Notes under the pieces: generated by a model
What the model was told of the DNA's origin: nothing
The model's input: the letters and a program-made list of their open reading frames with translations, nothing else
The model's database searches: none
NCBI GenBank assembly: GCA_965371965.1
Contig: CBDVAM010000091.1
Coordinates: forward strand, 1-14,046
Direction: 5' to 3'
Length of the DNA stretch: 14,046 nucleotides
DNA from: S146-42 sp965371965
GTDB taxonomy: Bacteria > Planctomycetota > Phycisphaerae > Phycisphaerales > UBA1924
Made by a program: the position numbers and the translations under genes
In this document: in pieces, positions 13,457-14,046 of the stretch
How the letters are laid out: the number at the start of each line of letters is the position of its first letter
Numbering within the stretch: position 1 is the first letter of the stretch

Positions 13457-13981
13457 ATGTGCGCTCAAGGGCGATCGCGATCCACGCGGGACTATGCGCC
13501 CGTGCTGGCGTCGCTGCGCGAGCTGGCGCCCGATGCAAGCCGCGAGGTGCGCATGAAGGCGGTCGTGGACGCGATCTGGAAACACCTTGGAGGCGAGGGG
13601 CCGGGGCGCGAGATCTCCTGGATCGGCTTCTACGCCATCAGCGACGATCGCTCCGAGATGACCCTGCTCGAACGGCGCGACAAGCCCGCTTGCAGCCCGA
13701 TCGGATTGCACGGCGTGTGCGGACGCGCGTGGCGCGAACGAAAGACGCTCATCGTGGACGACATCAAGTCGCTCGGCGAGGACTACGTCGCGTGCGATCC
13801 GCGCGACGCGAGCGAGCTGGTCGTGCCGTGCTTCGATGAGGGCGGCGAGTGCTGGGGCGTGCTGGATGCGGATAGCTTCGCGGTCGGGGCGTTTGACGAG
13901 GAGGATGCCAAGGCGACTGGCGGCGCACTGGTCGCGGCGGGGTTGTCGCACGCACCACAACCCGACATCGTTCGAGTCTGA
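13457..13981 (+). CDS. Free methionine-(R)-sulfoxide reductase, GAF-domain type
   Basis: The enzyme reduces free methionine-R-sulfoxide in the cytoplasm using thioredoxin-type electrons, repairing oxidised methionine. The 174-residue product is a single GAF domain with SWIGFYAI (54-61), KPAC (76-79), GVCGRAW (86-92), VACD (111-114), SELVVPC (119-125) and GVLDADS (134-140). The three cysteines that serve the yeast and E. coli (YebR/MsrC) enzymes are present as Cys79, Cys88 and Cys113, so activity is likely. Two further cysteines, Cys125 and Cys132, are not part of that set. The ATG at 13457, nine bases after rpsR, has no clear Shine-Dalgarno, so expression may depend on coupling to rpsR. A later Met33 would remove only an unconserved leader. 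Confidence 0.87.
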   Translation: MCAQGRSRSTRDYAPVLASLRELAPDASREVRMKAVVDAIWKHLGGEGPGREISWIGFYAISDDRSEMTLLERRDKPACSPIGLHGVCGRAWRERKTLIVDDIKSLGEDYVACDPRDASELVVPCFDEGGECWGVLDADSFAVGAFDEEDAKATGGALVAAGLSHAPQPDIVRV

Positions 13982-13995
13982 CCGGGCGTGTTCTT

Positions 13996-14010
13996 CGCTG
14001 CGGAGCAGCG
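13996..14010. terminator. Short hairpin after the fRMsr gene
   Basis: CGCTGC and GCAGCG pair perfectly around a GGA loop, 15 bases after the fRMsr stop. No T tract follows. It may work together with the stronger hairpin 13 bases further on, as a terminator or as part of a dispersed palindromic repeat. Confidence 0.3.
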
Positions 14011-14020
14011 GTGCGAACAT

Positions 14021-14044
14021 GGCGAGTGGCGATAGCCACTCGTC
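14021..14044. terminator. Strong hairpin at the window end
   Basis: CGAGTGGC and GCCACTCG form a perfect 8-bp stem around a GATA loop, extended by a G-U and a G-C pair to ten. It is the strongest stem in the window apart from the leader hairpin at 9216-9238. It probably ends transcription of the rpsR-fRMsr unit, or is one unit of a repeated palindrome. Confidence 0.4.
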
Positions 14045-14046
14045 AC

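Overview
The window looks like chromosomal DNA of a GC-rich planctomycete, most likely class Phycisphaerae. The main reason is that the left two thirds carry secreted proteins ending in a two-repeat, calcium-loop dockerin-like domain of the kind I know from that group (Asp-rich loops, an FFAYLDxF helix, a terminal Gly-Cys). The conserved genes on the right (glutamate dehydrogenase, DUF1573 protein, bS18, free methionine sulfoxide reductase) fit but do not narrow this. I see no phage, transposase, CRISPR array, tRNA or rRNA.

Layout. 1-2319: 3' part of a parallel beta-helix protein with a C-terminal dockerin, 5' end outside the window. 2553-4616 and 6126-8195: two paralogous 14-repeat LVIVD beta-propeller proteins with C-terminal dockerins. 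Between them, on the minus strand (4682-5848), lies a TIGR03032/DUF4915-type gene. 8292-9065: a smaller secreted beta-rich dockerin protein. 9259-10557: a Glu/Leu/Phe/Val-type dehydrogenase, best called glutamate dehydrogenase. 10759-13092: a tightly packed operon of DUF1573 protein, exported rhodanese and MauE/DoxX-like membrane protein, which looks like an envelope thiol or sulfur module. 13203-13448: bS18 (rpsR). 13457-13981: fRMsr-type GAF protein with its three key cysteines. The window ends in two hairpins.

The most unusual material is in and around the intergenic stretches of the dockerin cluster. The 3' end and downstream flank of the beta-helix gene and of the first propeller gene are copies of one another (2311-2443 and 4608-4740). 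In the second copy this flank is the terminus of the live TIGR03032 gene, so the first copy is a fossil of that terminus, ending in the same reading frame and stop. A second fossil, the last half of a dockerin repeat, lies at 5847-5909 antisense to the TIGR03032 start region. Together they imply that the cluster grew and shrank by duplication of dockerin-gene/TIGR03032 units.

How the genes may work together (inference): the dockerin proteins are exported, probably disulfide-stabilised surface or extracellular proteins sharing one C-terminal sorting or anchoring domain. The DUF1573-rhodanese-MauE operon acts in the same envelope compartment on thiol chemistry. The right-hand genes are housekeeping. 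No gap between genes or gene remnants exceeds 300 bases.
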